Part shown: positions 26,960-36,060 of the stretch, one piece after another
How positions within the stretch are numbered: the stretch's first letter is position 1
How the letters are laid out: the number at the start of each line of letters is the position of its first letter
NCBI RefSeq assembly: GCF_000331105.1
Contig: NC_020054.1
Coordinates: forward strand, 734,001-798,000
Direction: 5' to 3'
From: Fibrella aestuarina BUZ 2
Lineage (GTDB): Bacteria; Bacteroidota; Bacteroidia; Cytophagales; Spirosomataceae
DNA length: 64,000 nt
Notes under the pieces: model-generated
What the model was told of the DNA's origin: nothing
The model's database searches: none
What the model saw: only the letters and a program-made list of their open reading frames with translations
Made by a program: the position numbers and the translations under genes

Positions 26960-28276
26960 CTAGGTCAGAACGGGGCTTTTCACGGGAATCCGGCTCAGCA
27001 GGCGGAGCGCACGCGGGTTGCTGTAATCGAACTGGTAAAACCCGTCGCGACCGATCAGCAGCAGCGTTTTGCGGCCGTTAACGCCTCCCATCGGGATCAC
27101 GTCATAGGCTTGCAGGTCTTCCATGTATTGCTGTAGGTTCTTATCCACCTGCATAGGATCGGCGACATTGAAGGATTTGAGCCCGTAGGCGCCTTCGCAG
27201 ATGAACAGGTTGGGGAAATCGACGCCGAGGCCGTGCGGATTACGCATGGGATAGCTCTTCAGCAAGCGCGGGTTCGTCAGGTTCGTAATATCGACTACGT
27301 CGAGCTGATTGGTGAAACCAGCGCAGGTATTGCCCGACCGAAGCGTGACGTAGGCCGTGTTGTCATTAACCACCACCGGGTCGCAAACGCGGGCGTGCTG
27401 GAACACCGACAGCCGCTGCGGATTGGCCGGATTGGCATTGTCGTAGATGAGCATACCCGTCTGAGAACCAATAAACAGCTTGTCTTTATACGGGAAAATC
27501 GTTTCGATGCCCCAACCCATGTTGATGGTGTTGCTCAGGGCGGGTTGGCTCGGTTGCTGAATGTTGAACAGCTTCATGTCGGTCTGCCCGACGGCATACA
27601 GAAACTTGTCGTAAAGTGTGAATCGGGCCATCGAGCCGCCCGTGCCGTTGGTGCCACCGCCCGGCGACGCTTTGTTACCTCCGCTGCTCAAGTCAGCAGA
27701 GGCGAAGGCTACGCCCCGGTTCCACCACACATTGTTGGTGGGGGTAGCCTCACAGTTGGTCTGGATGGTTTCGGTAACGTACCTGACTTCCTGATCCTGA
27801 ATCATATTGTTGCCATTCTGCGGGGAGTAATACCACCAACCGCCGTCGAATTGGCCCTGCACAAATACATCCCGGTTGCGGCTCACCTCCCGAATGTTAG
27901 TAAGATCACCGATGTCGAACGTGACAAGGTCCATGTAGCTGTCGGCATACAGAAAATTGTCGCGAATGGCCAGATCGCCGTTGCCGGGAATGCGCAGAAA
28001 GGCTACTTTCTTGGGCGACTCGGGGTTACGATTGTCGATGACGTGAATGCCTCGTTTCAGCTCATTGATAAACAGGTAGCCGTCTTTCGTGTAAATCTTA
28101 CCGGGTTGCTCCAACTCACGGGCGGCCTCGATGCTCACACCCTGACGTACCTGCGTGGTGGTGAGCTGCACCGCCGTGTATTGGCGGTAGGTGTGCGTCT
28201 CGGTGCACTGGTCGGTACAGGCCGAATCGATCATGGCTAAAGGCATCAGCCACAATAACTTGTAGAGTCGTTTCAT
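26960..28276 (-). CDS. LVIVD-repeat lipoprotein
   Basis: A 438-residue protein with a short N-terminal signal and a likely lipobox (MIDSAC, about residue 20). The body is built of LVIVD-type beta-propeller repeats such as GYLFINELKRGIHVIDNRNP, NFLYADSYMDLVTFDIGDL and KLFIGSQTGMLIYDNANP, each with an I/V-x-D strand at its end. Such propellers bind ligands or proteins at the surface of Bacteroidota, and no catalytic residue stands out. It is the first gene of a two-gene operon with the barrel-like protein, which may be its outer-membrane partner. Confidence 0.85.
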   Translation of the reverse strand: MKRLYKLLWLMPLAMIDSACTDQCTETHTYRQYTAVQLTTTQVRQGVSIEAARELEQPGKIYTKDGYLFINELKRGIHVIDNRNPESPKKVAFLRIPGNGDLAIRDNFLYADSYMDLVTFDIGDLTNIREVSRNRDVFVQGQFDGGWWYYSPQNGNNMIQDQEVRYVTETIQTNCEATPTNNVWWNRGVAFASADLSSGGNKASPGGGTNGTGGSMARFTLYDKFLYAVGQTDMKLFNIQQPSQPALSNTINMGWGIETIFPYKDKLFIGSQTGMLIYDNANPANPQRLSVFQHARVCDPVVVNDNTAYVTLRSGNTCAGFTNQLDVVDITNLTNPRLLKSYPMRNPHGLGVDFPNLFICEGAYGLKSFNVADPMQVDKNLQQYMEDLQAYDVIPMGGVNGRKTLLLIGRDGFYQFDYSNPRALRLLSRIPVKSPVLT

Positions 28277-28345
28277 CGCGTTGCTTGGGGTTTATAGTGT
28301 ATACAGGCAGGAGTCGGCCGGTACGTATTTCGTTGGAATAGCGAC

Positions 28346-28380
28346 AAAAAAATCGCCCGGCAGCAGGGCCACCGGGCGAT
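28346..28380 (-). terminator. Rho-independent terminator of the sigma-factor operon
   Basis: Arms ATCGCCCGG and CCGGGCGAT (28352-28360, 28372-28380) with an 11-base loop, followed on the minus strand by seven T (28346-28352 reversed). It lies 30 bases beyond the lipoprotein gene at 28410. Confidence 0.92.
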
Positions 28381-28409
28381 CACGTCCTACACAAAATGTT
28401 ATTCACTAC

Positions 28410-28868
28410 TTACTGTCGTTGGTAAATCAGAATTCCGGGGGTTACTGCGGTGTAAGTCAGGTATAATAAATCATTGCTGGTCACTTCAGCGCGGGTCACA
28501 TTGCGAAGCCGGGTCAGGTACGTGTCTTCGTAGCGCATGGCGTCGGCAGGGCCCGCTACCAGGGTCGATCCCAGGTTGCCAATGCCACCCGTGCCCGCTT
28601 CACCCGATTCGATCGACGGCCCTTTGCTGATGTTCGCATCCGCGAAATAGGCGTTGACCGGCGCCCGCCCCGACAGTTTGAACGAATCGAATCCCGCCAG
28701 CTGAACCGGCTGTTCTTCAATCCGCAAGGTTACCGTATAAGCCGAATTCGGGTCGACCAGCTTCCAGTCGCCCACCAGCGTGCTGCTGCCGGTGGGTCTG
28801 ACTGCATCGCCAGACCGGCAACTGCCCAGTAGTAGTACACTTAACCAGATGAAAACCAGTGCCTTCAT
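28410..28868 (-). CDS. Small lipoprotein in the sigma-factor operon
   Basis: A 152-residue protein with the lipobox LLLGSC (cysteine 17). After a short linker it reads LVGDWKLVDPNSAYTVTLRIEEQP, which resembles the META/HslJ-type or lipocalin-like openings found in many Bacteroidota lipoproteins, although it is too short to be certain. Its start is 51 bases downstream of the anti-sigma/barrel gene on the same strand, and a strong terminator follows, so it is probably the third gene of that unit. Location: periplasmic side of the inner or outer membrane. Confidence 0.75.
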   Translation of the reverse strand: MKALVFIWLSVLLLGSCRSGDAVRPTGSSTLVGDWKLVDPNSAYTVTLRIEEQPVQLAGFDSFKLSGRAPVNAYFADANISKGPSIESGEAGTGGIGNLGSTLVAGPADAMRYEDTYLTRLRNVTRAEVTSNDLLYLTYTAVTPGILIYQRQ

Positions 28869-28918
28869 GATACGATCAGATACGGATTTAACGCCTTCGT
28901 GGTTGCGTACGGATATCG

Positions 28919-30733
28919 TTAAAAATGCCGATCAACGCTGAAACTCAGCCCCACCTGCTGCGGTAAAGCCTGTAGATTGACATCGTTGAGCGTCAGCGAT
29001 TGCAGATGTTGCTGGTACATACCTGCCATCGAGGCCGACCAATGACGGTCGGGGCGGTAACGTACCCGAACGCCCGCCGTTCCGGCCATCGTAACGGGCC
29101 GGTAAATGCCGTCGCCCGGTTTTACGTCGATGGTCTGGTTGACGGTATTGCGCACGAACCAGTTCGAGACGAGGCCCGTCAGCAGGGCTAGCCCAAATTT
29201 GCGGCGGGGCCGGAATTCGTAGCTCACCTGTGCCGGCACCTGCACAAACTGATAGCTATTGCTAACCGTTGACCCTGCCGACTGTTGGTAGCGGGCATTC
29301 TGAGTACCGACAAAATCGTTGATCAACCCGTTGGCGGCAGAGGGCGAATAGGCAACCGACTGATTCGACAAGCGGCTGCTGATCAGGTCGGTATATAATG
29401 TCTGGTTACTTACGTTACCAACACTGCCTTTGTCAGCAACGGAGGCATAGGTCGCCCGGCCGGGGCTCTGTACGCTTGCCTGACTGCTGAGGTAACCCAC
29501 GCCCGTTTCGATGGCCCAATGCTCGCTCAGAGGCAGACCCGCGTTGACCTGAACGGTCATGGCGCTGCCTGTCTGCGCGTTGATTGTGGCCGGATTGGCG
29601 GCGAGGTTGTTAAACGTGCTGTTATAGCCTGAGTTTACGTTTGCCATTGATGCCACGGCGCTTGAGCGCATCGCGAGCGTCGGGTTGAACGACGCCGCCG
29701 CGACGCCAGCCGATACCCAGGCTTTGCGGTGCTCGGTGCGCGATTGGGCGGTGCTCACATCGGCCTGTTTGGCCGTAGTTTCGGCGGCTTCGTCGTGCTT
29801 GTACCAGACAATCCGATCATTTCCCACTGCCCGAACTGACAGCGGCTGAATGCTCAGTGGAGCGAGATTCATCACCAGCCGATCCGGCGAAGCATTGTCC
29901 AATACCAGCAGATCCACACTCGGCGGGACCGCGCCGGGTACGTTTACTTGGGGCGTGATTGTCGTGTTCGCTACAGAATGCGCATTTGCCAGGTGCTCAG
30001 TACCTACTACCGGCTGGGATTGGCGGAATGACATGGTCGGCATGGAACGGTTGCTGGGGGCCATTGACGAGGTCATCGACATGGTGACTTGTCCGAACGT
30101 GCCTCTGGATGCTACCCGTTGCGTGATAACCACCTGTTCGTTGAAAGTCATCGATGGTTTGGCGGCTGGCTGAGTCGGTTCAGGAACAGGCGTGCTTGCC
30201 GCGGCGACAAGGGGCGTTTCAGTAACCTCCGGCTGATCAGCGGTCGGTGCCGCCGTTGGGTGCTGTTTCGCCACTCGGCTGGCCCGCACAGGTACGTTGG
30301 CTGCCAGGGTAGCCGGGCGTTCTGGCCGGGCCGACCGGCTCGCCAGCTGATCGGGCTGGGTGGCCGGTTCGTCAATAGATGGCTGCGCTGCACCGGCGGC
30401 AGGAACTGGCTTTGGGGCTACGGCCATCTGGCTGCTGCCCGTTGTGCCGGGGCGCAGGCCATCGTCGCGGTGCCAGGCCCACCAGCCAAACAGCGTGAGC
30501 AGGAGCGAAGCGGCAATACCCGCCGCCCAGCGACCAAACAGCATCGACTGCTGCCCCTGCCGGTGTTGCCAGAGCGGAATAATGCCATCTTCGTCGTCGA
30601 GGTCGAGCTGGCGCTCCACCGCATCCCAAACCCGGGGCGGGGGCGCCTCCGACGCGTCGTCGAAAACGCGCTTCCATTGGTCGTTGGGTGAACCAGAAGC
30701 ACTACCCATGATATAGTCGTCAGAACGATTCAT
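28919..30733 (-). CDS. Anti-sigma-like protein fused to an outer-membrane-type barrel domain
   Basis: A 604-residue protein. Residues 1-60 form a soluble segment with WKRVFDDASEAPPPRVWDAVERQL, resembling the cytoplasmic part of Bacteroidota anti-sigma factors. A single membrane segment follows at 69-87 (RWAAGIAASLLLTLFGWWAW), then a Pro/Ala-rich linker to about 230. The C-terminal 300 residues have barrel-type alternation (ETGVGYLSSQASV, SYEFRPRRKFGLALLTGLVSN) and a terminal phenylalanine. The start overlaps the sigma-factor stop by 14 bases, so translation is coupled. The role as cognate anti-sigma factor is inferred from position and layout; no zinc finger is present. Confidence 0.8.
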   Translation of the reverse strand: MNRSDDYIMGSASGSPNDQWKRVFDDASEAPPPRVWDAVERQLDLDDEDGIIPLWQHRQGQQSMLFGRWAAGIAASLLLTLFGWWAWHRDDGLRPGTTGSSQMAVAPKPVPAAGAAQPSIDEPATQPDQLASRSARPERPATLAANVPVRASRVAKQHPTAAPTADQPEVTETPLVAAASTPVPEPTQPAAKPSMTFNEQVVITQRVASRGTFGQVTMSMTSSMAPSNRSMPTMSFRQSQPVVGTEHLANAHSVANTTITPQVNVPGAVPPSVDLLVLDNASPDRLVMNLAPLSIQPLSVRAVGNDRIVWYKHDEAAETTAKQADVSTAQSRTEHRKAWVSAGVAAASFNPTLAMRSSAVASMANVNSGYNSTFNNLAANPATINAQTGSAMTVQVNAGLPLSEHWAIETGVGYLSSQASVQSPGRATYASVADKGSVGNVSNQTLYTDLISSRLSNQSVAYSPSAANGLINDFVGTQNARYQQSAGSTVSNSYQFVQVPAQVSYEFRPRRKFGLALLTGLVSNWFVRNTVNQTIDVKPGDGIYRPVTMAGTAGVRVRYRPDRHWSASMAGMYQQHLQSLTLNDVNLQALPQQVGLSFSVDRHF

Positions 30734-31271
30734 TTCGGATCGGTAAGTCGTTCGTTAATTTTTGTTGTAACAGGCCTCGGGCCCGGAAAAACTGAGATTT
30801 TGAAGTCCCTTCCGAAATGCCCAGTAACTCGGCAATTTCGATATGGGTATACCCTTCAATGGCATACAGGTTAAAGACCGCGCGGCACCCGGCCGGTAAC
30901 TCCTGCACCAGGGCCAGCAGGTACTGATAGTTGAGCGTCGGCAACGTTTCGTCGGCTTGCGGCAGCAGGTTGGCGACCTCGTCTACATCGGTCACATTGT
31001 CGAATGGCTTGTTCTTGCGAATATGTTTCAGCGCCGTGTTGATCACGATTCGTTTCAACCAGGCCTCCAGCGGACAGTCGTGGCGAAACTGGTCGATGTG
31101 GCGAAAGATCTTCACGAACGAATCCTGCAACACATCGGCCGCTTCATCGACATCCTTAATGTAGCGCTTACTAACGGCAAATAGCTTCCCCGCGAACCGG
31201 TCGTACAGCTGTCGCTGGGCGAGCCGGTCCTGGTTTTTGCAGCCGTCGATAAGCCTTTGTTCGTCGAGCAT
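30720..31271 (-). CDS. ECF-type RNA polymerase sigma-70 factor
   Basis: A 183-residue sigma factor. Region 2 is visible as LAQRQLYDRFAGKLFAVSKRYIKDVDEAADVLQDSFVKIFRHIDQF, and region 4 as LPAGCRAVFNLYAIEGYTHIEIAELLGISEGTSKSQFFRARGLL, with the helix-turn-helix recognising the -35 element. It lacks extra C-terminal domains. The stop overlaps the start of the anti-sigma/barrel gene by 14 bases, the classic sigma/anti-sigma arrangement. The signal and regulon are unknown, but the partner's layout points to envelope sensing. Confidence 0.95.
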   Translation of the reverse strand: MLDEQRLIDGCKNQDRLAQRQLYDRFAGKLFAVSKRYIKDVDEAADVLQDSFVKIFRHIDQFRHDCPLEAWLKRIVINTALKHIRKNKPFDNVTDVDEVANLLPQADETLPTLNYQYLLALVQELPAGCRAVFNLYAIEGYTHIEIAELLGISEGTSKSQFFRARGLLQQKLTNDLPIRNESF

Positions 31272-31555
31272 AAGGGCGTGTAGGTAGTTGAAAGACCCTC
31301 TTCATCCGCCACGGGTTGGAAACGAAACGGTAAAAGTTTAGAATACCTGGTTCGTCACAACGCCATCATACAGGGTCGCTGCTACCTTCCCAAGCGGTTA
31401 CCCGTTCAGTAACAAAGATAACCCGATACACAGCCCGTTGGGTGTCCGTCTGACTAGTGCTGGGTACGTTGCGGTAGCAGGCCGTCTGCGTGAAAAGATG
31501 CTACAGCCGTATGGACGTATACGGAAAATCTCGATTTTGTGAAGAAAACGGGATC

Positions 31556-32290
31556 ATGACACGCACAACGCTTTTACTGGCCGCTTTACTGGGCAACTGG
31601 CTGGTCGCTCGGGGCCAATCGGCTACGCCACCACTGGAAGCGCCTACCGTACAACAATCGCTCAATTCGCTGGGCACCAGCGGTAACATGTCGGCCGTCC
31701 GCACCTTCGATGGCCGGGTCATTAACCTGCGCGGCACGCCCCTGCTGTACCCCGACTGGACGCCCGGCGAGGCCACGCTGGTCAACGGGGCGCAGATCAC
31801 CAACGCCCGCTTCAAGTACAACGTACCCGACAAGCGGCTTCTGGTTTTGCGGCAGGGGAAAGATTCGACGCAGGTTGAAGGCTACAACGTGCAATCGTTG
31901 ACCCTACAGCCCATGAACACGGCCGAGCCCCAACGCTACGAACACCTGCCGCCGTTGAAAAACGACGTGTCCATCACGCGGGGCGATCTAGTGCGGGTTA
32001 TCTATCGGGGGCCATACACGCTGGTTCAACTGCCCGTGAAAAGCTTTTACAAGGCCACCTCGTCGAGTCCTTACGGCGAAGCCCGCGATTATAATGAGTT
32101 CCGCGACGAATCGGTATACCTGCTTGTTCGGCCCGATGGCACCGCCGAAAAAGTGAAGCTAACCAAGAAGTCGCTGGCGGGTGCCTTGCAGCAACAGGCC
32201 GATGCGTTTACTAAATTCGTGAAAGACAACCGGCTGGATGTTGCCTTGGAAAGCGACGTTGCCAAAGCCCTGGCCGCCTTGAGTAAGTAA
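31556..32290 (+). CDS. Secreted protein of unknown function
   Basis: A 244-residue protein with a clear signal peptide (MTRTTLLLAALLGNWLVARGQS). The ATG at 31556 is chosen because the extension to 31490 precedes the signal. The mature part contains VRTFDGRVINLRGTPLLYPDW, VNGAQITNARFKYNVPDKRLLVLRQGKD and a lysine-rich C-terminal helix (LAGALQQQADAFTKFVKDNRLD). No known family was recognised; many Bacteroidota encode similar small periplasmic proteins. It is divergent from the sigma factor, so its control by that sigma is possible but unsupported. A bidirectional hairpin follows. Confidence 0.7.
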   Translation: MTRTTLLLAALLGNWLVARGQSATPPLEAPTVQQSLNSLGTSGNMSAVRTFDGRVINLRGTPLLYPDWTPGEATLVNGAQITNARFKYNVPDKRLLVLRQGKDSTQVEGYNVQSLTLQPMNTAEPQRYEHLPPLKNDVSITRGDLVRVIYRGPYTLVQLPVKSFYKATSSSPYGEARDYNEFRDESVYLLVRPDGTAEKVKLTKKSLAGALQQQADAFTKFVKDNRLDVALESDVAKALAALSK

Positions 32291-32331
32291 CGTCCGCTAG
32301 GTCAAGCGAACGGTCTGTTGACCAGGCAATG

Positions 32332-32381
32332 AAAAAGGTGGTTGGGCTGACACGTACCTGCGTCAGCCCAACCACCTTTTT
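32332..32381. terminator. 20-bp perfect bidirectional terminator hairpin
   Basis: Perfect 20-base arms (32332-32351 and 32362-32381) beginning AAAAAGGTGG and ending CCACCTTTTT, with a 10-base loop. It supplies a T-run for either strand and lies between the convergent genes ending at 32290 and 32408. Confidence 0.93.
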
Positions 32382-32407
32382 CGTATTGATCGTGTCGTCT
32401 TGCTGGT

Positions 32408-33916
32408 CTAGAAGCCCAGACCAACCGCCATCCCGCGAATTTCGGGGCTGCTCGGCAGCGCCGTCACCAGCGTAGCCGTGCCGTTAGTCAGGTTGATGCG
32501 GTATACACTGACGGCGTTATTCACCCGCAGCAGTGCATAAGCCATGCCCGACATACCACCGATATCAAACCCGTTGGCCGCTTCAAACGTACCCAGACCC
32601 AATGAGCCGACCATTACCTGCGTGCCGTTGTTGGGTGGTGCCTGCGTGTACAGGTTGCCCGTTGCGTTGTCGAGGCTGTAGAGCGTAGTCGAGCCAGCGC
32701 CTGCAAAGTTGTTGGTGTAGGCCGACGCCGAGATGTTGGTTGATGCGCCGTTGATCGCGCCATCCACTACGGCAACGCCATCGGCCGGGTTCACGCGCAG
32801 GTTTTGGCCCGTGCTGCTCACAATCCGGATACGGTCAACCGTGGGGTTGAAATCGAAGCCGAACGTGGTGCCGGTTAGCGGTGTGCTCAACGTCGCAACC
32901 GCCGTAGCGGCGCCGCTCGATACGTTGATCGTGTAAAGGCGGCTGGTGCTGCCCAGAGCGTACAATTGCCCATTGACCGGCCGGAAGTCGATACCATAGA
33001 TGCTTTCGCCCGATTGCAGGCCCGTCAGCGGTTTGATAATCGGGCTGGGTGCCAGTGGGTTGAAAATGTGCAGGTTGTTATTGCCGTCAACGGCATAGGC
33101 AACCGCCTCCGCCGGAATGGCGAGGCCAATGATGTTGCCCGGCAGATTGCCCAGCTTTTGCAGCTTACCCGTGCTCAGGTCAACCTGCGAGAGCTCCGAT
33201 TGCCCGTTGAACACGGTTGCGGCTAGCGCCCGGCCATCCGGTGCGATATCGAAACCACCCACCGCCGTAACATCAAGACCCAGCGGGCCAACAGGCACCA
33301 GGCGGCCGTCGTTTGGCGGATTCTGGATGTACAATTGATCCGTAACCGGGTCGATGTCATACAGCGTCGTCGTCGTTACGCCCGACCGGTTGTTGGTGTA
33401 GGCCACCGCCGTGATAGTCGCGTTAGGAACGCCGTTGATCGAACCGTCAGTTGCCTGAACGGCACCCGTTTCCGGGTTCAGGCGGAGGTTCTGGCCCTGT
33501 GCCGTTGTTACCCGAATCCGGTCGACGGTAGGGTTGAAATCAAAGCCAACGGGCGTACCGGTCAGCGTGGGCGAAAGCGTATTGCCAATGGCCCGTGCTA
33601 CCCCCGTCATCTGGTTGATGATATACAGGCGGCTCTGGTTCGAGATGCCATACAGCTGACCCGTTGCCGGCCGAAAATCAATACCGACCAGTTGTTCGCC
33701 CTGTTGCAGGCCCGTCAGGCCAACGGTAGCCGTTGGAGCATTTGGGTTACGGACATTGGTCTGAATAAGTTGGTTCGCGTCGTTCAGCGCGTAAATCGTT
33801 ACGTCGGGCAGAATAGACGGATCGGGGGGTGTGCGGTGATCGCAGGCGCCTAGTGTGAGCAGCGCACCCAGCGCCACAAAACCAATCGCTTTACGGGTAG
33901 ACAGGTAGTTGAGCAT
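32408..33916 (-). CDS. DUF4394 lipoprotein with two internal repeats
   Basis: A 502-residue exported protein with a lipobox near LGACDH (cysteine 25). It consists of two DUF4394 copies of about 230 residues. Each copy reads roughly GIDFRPxxGQLYxxxxxSRLYxIN, GFDFNPTVDRIR, GQNLRxNP and AYTNN; the first runs from about 45 to 275 and the second from 280 to 500. The repeats suggest a beta-propeller-like fold at the cell surface; function is unknown in the family. It lies 114 bases after the Wzi gene on the same strand, which suggests possible cotranscription. Confidence 0.9.
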   Translation of the reverse strand: MLNYLSTRKAIGFVALGALLTLGACDHRTPPDPSILPDVTIYALNDANQLIQTNVRNPNAPTATVGLTGLQQGEQLVGIDFRPATGQLYGISNQSRLYIINQMTGVARAIGNTLSPTLTGTPVGFDFNPTVDRIRVTTAQGQNLRLNPETGAVQATDGSINGVPNATITAVAYTNNRSGVTTTTLYDIDPVTDQLYIQNPPNDGRLVPVGPLGLDVTAVGGFDIAPDGRALAATVFNGQSELSQVDLSTGKLQKLGNLPGNIIGLAIPAEAVAYAVDGNNNLHIFNPLAPSPIIKPLTGLQSGESIYGIDFRPVNGQLYALGSTSRLYTINVSSGAATAVATLSTPLTGTTFGFDFNPTVDRIRIVSSTGQNLRVNPADGVAVVDGAINGASTNISASAYTNNFAGAGSTTLYSLDNATGNLYTQAPPNNGTQVMVGSLGLGTFEAANGFDIGGMSGMAYALLRVNNAVSVYRINLTNGTATLVTALPSSPEIRGMAVGLGF

Positions 33917-34030
33917 GTGTAAATCAATGAGTTCTACAGACAGTCAGTCGTTGACTGCACCCATGCTTACGCAAGAAGTAGGCCTTTAGATTTAAAAATG
34001 ATTAAAAAATGACGTAGTGGCCTTACCTGC

Positions 34031-35497
34031 TCACCAGTGCTTCGATAGGCTGATGTAGCCGCCCGAATTGACAGGTAGTAACGTACCCCGGTCAATGGCT
34101 GCGGCGGTCGTGAGCAACAGGCCTGAAGCGCGGCTAATGGGCCATTGCAAGGCCAGAGAAGCTGATACCTGTTCGGTGGGGGTTGGGTATGGTTTGGCAA
34201 ACGTGCCGAAACCTCTCGAAAATGAGCCCCGAAGCGTAAAGGATGGCCCTCTGGTAAAGCCACCCTGCACCGCGCCGTACCAGGCAATCAACCGGTTATT
34301 GGGAAAAAAGCCGGAGTTCTCATAGGAGGCCGCCGTTGGGCCAAGCTCTGTTACCGGCACCATCAGGGGCGAGCCGATTGTCCGCTGCCGATACGACCAG
34401 CCCTGCCGGTATTGAGCGTGGTTGAAGTAGTTGTCGGCACCCTGAAAGCGCGCCTTGAAATCAAACGTATCGTCGGTCTGATCGGTCGTGCAGAGCCACT
34501 CCACCGTGACGCGACGTACCTGGAAGCGCGCTTTCGGATTGGCCAATCGCTGGTAACGTAGCCCCGTCAGCCCGTCAGGTACGTTCTGGAAGGCCAGCCC
34601 GGAGGCGTCTTCGTAGATATGCTGGTGATAAAGCTGCCATTGCCCCCGTGGCCGCCGCCAGTCGACTGAGAAGTCGATGCTGCCGATGTGATTACCGACC
34701 CGGTTTTCACCATCAAATTCGGTCAGCCGGTCGTTTCGGAAGGCTTCGGGATATGACCCGCTGATCACATACCAGTAATCGCGGAGTGTACTCGGTAACT
34801 GGCCATTGACCGCAATAGGGGAGTTCAACAGATAGTCGGCGTAGCCCGCCCATTGCACCTGATGGTTCAGCCCGCCCGTTACGTGTAACCGGGCATTGGG
34901 TTTACCCAAGCGGAGGTAAGCGTATTTCTGATGCAGGTAGGAGCCTTTCACGTAGGTATTGGCAAACCAGCCGTGCGCGTAGCCCGCCCGAAACGCCACA
35001 AACCCCTTGGTAAAAGGGAGCGGCACAAAGTCAGGCGTGTGGAGTTGCACTTTTGGAAAAGGCAGCGCATTGCCCGACCAGATCACAAACCCCGACGATA
35101 GGAGTGTGTCGCCCAAGCCAACCACCTCGCGCCGGTTGCCCCCCCACAACTCGATGCCCCCCCAACGCAGCTTAACATAGGCATCGGGCAGGTAGGTTGT
35201 CGCGGACCGCGCCGACGGGCCAATTCCCTGATTGAGTACGCCGTATAAGCCCGCTCCCCAGTCAAATCGGCGCGCACGGCCGGTGGAGTCGGTGGCATAC
35301 TCGCGGCGGAGGGTAGCTCGCAGCGTACCGAATGACCCCTTGACCGGCACGGCGCCCCACTGATTGGCCCGCAACCAGAGCGGTGTTTGCTCGTCGGTGG
35401 TCACCAGACCGCCTACTTCTGCGTCGGCATGCCATCGGGACTGGGCCGTTGTAGCTAACGTAAGTCCCAGAAGAAACGCGAGGTAGAGAAGCCGCAT
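34031..35497 (-). CDS. Capsule assembly Wzi-family outer-membrane protein
   Basis: A 488-residue protein with a signal peptide (MRLLYLAFLLGLTLATTAQS) chosen over the longer frame from 35527. The mature part has the Wzi-like opening EVGGLVTTDEQTPLWLRANQWG and many amphipathic strands (GFVAFRAGYAHGWF, GGIELWGGNRREVVGLGD), ending with YISLSKHW. Wzi proteins are eighteen-stranded barrels that hold capsule or exopolysaccharide at the cell surface. No polysaccharide synthesis cluster is adjacent, so its partner polymer is unknown. The gene is divergent from the HIT gene. Confidence 0.88.
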   Translation of the reverse strand: MRLLYLAFLLGLTLATTAQSRWHADAEVGGLVTTDEQTPLWLRANQWGAVPVKGSFGTLRATLRREYATDSTGRARRFDWGAGLYGVLNQGIGPSARSATTYLPDAYVKLRWGGIELWGGNRREVVGLGDTLLSSGFVIWSGNALPFPKVQLHTPDFVPLPFTKGFVAFRAGYAHGWFANTYVKGSYLHQKYAYLRLGKPNARLHVTGGLNHQVQWAGYADYLLNSPIAVNGQLPSTLRDYWYVISGSYPEAFRNDRLTEFDGENRVGNHIGSIDFSVDWRRPRGQWQLYHQHIYEDASGLAFQNVPDGLTGLRYQRLANPKARFQVRRVTVEWLCTTDQTDDTFDFKARFQGADNYFNHAQYRQGWSYRQRTIGSPLMVPVTELGPTAASYENSGFFPNNRLIAWYGAVQGGFTRGPSFTLRGSFSRGFGTFAKPYPTPTEQVSASLALQWPISRASGLLLTTAAAIDRGTLLPVNSGGYISLSKHW

Positions 35498-35655
35498 GAA
35501 ACGAAGAGTACAGGTCGAGCTGGTCAATGTATACGGTGCGTGTATAGGGTTTACGGCAAAAAAAGTAAGTGGGATTGTTCACCCGTCAACACCATTTTAC
35601 TTGACACGAACCGGTAAAGGCTGAACTTTAGCCCATAAATGTATCGTACAGCACT

Positions 35656-36054
35656 ATGGCTTCTATTTTTTCACGCATTGTGGCCGGCGAAATTCCCGCC
35701 CACAAGATTGCCGAAACCGACGATTACCTGGCCTTTCTAGACGTGATGCCTACCGCAGTGGGGCATACGCTCGTCATCCCTAAAAAAGAAGTTGATTACC
35801 TGTTTAGTCTCGACGACGACCTGTACATGGGTCTGATGGCCTTTGCCAAAAAAATTGCTCCGGCTATCGAAAAGGCCGTGCCCTGCCGCCGCATTGGCGT
35901 GGCGGTCATTGGCTTGGAAGTGCCCCACGCCCACGTGCACCTGATTCCGCTCAACAGCATGGCCGATATGAACTTCAACCACAAACTGTCGCCAAGCCAG
36001 GACGAACTAGCCGCTACAGCCGCCAAAATCCGGGCGCAACTGGGCGAGGGCTAA
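35656..36054 (+). CDS. HIT-family nucleotide hydrolase
   Basis: A 132-residue Hint-branch histidine-triad protein. It opens SIFSRIVAGEIPAHKIAETDDYLAFLDVMP, contains GHTLVIPKKEVDYLF, and carries the triad HAHVHLIPL (H-x-H-x-H) that hydrolyses nucleoside phosphoramidates and adenylates. Length is normal. It is cytoplasmic and monocistronic: the convergent reductase gene begins its stop 7 bases beyond this stop. Its exact physiological substrate is unknown, as for most Hint enzymes. Confidence 0.96.
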   Translation: MASIFSRIVAGEIPAHKIAETDDYLAFLDVMPTAVGHTLVIPKKEVDYLFSLDDDLYMGLMAFAKKIAPAIEKAVPCRRIGVAVIGLEVPHAHVHLIPLNSMADMNFNHKLSPSQDELAATAAKIRAQLGEG

Positions 36055-36060
36055 GTTGGC

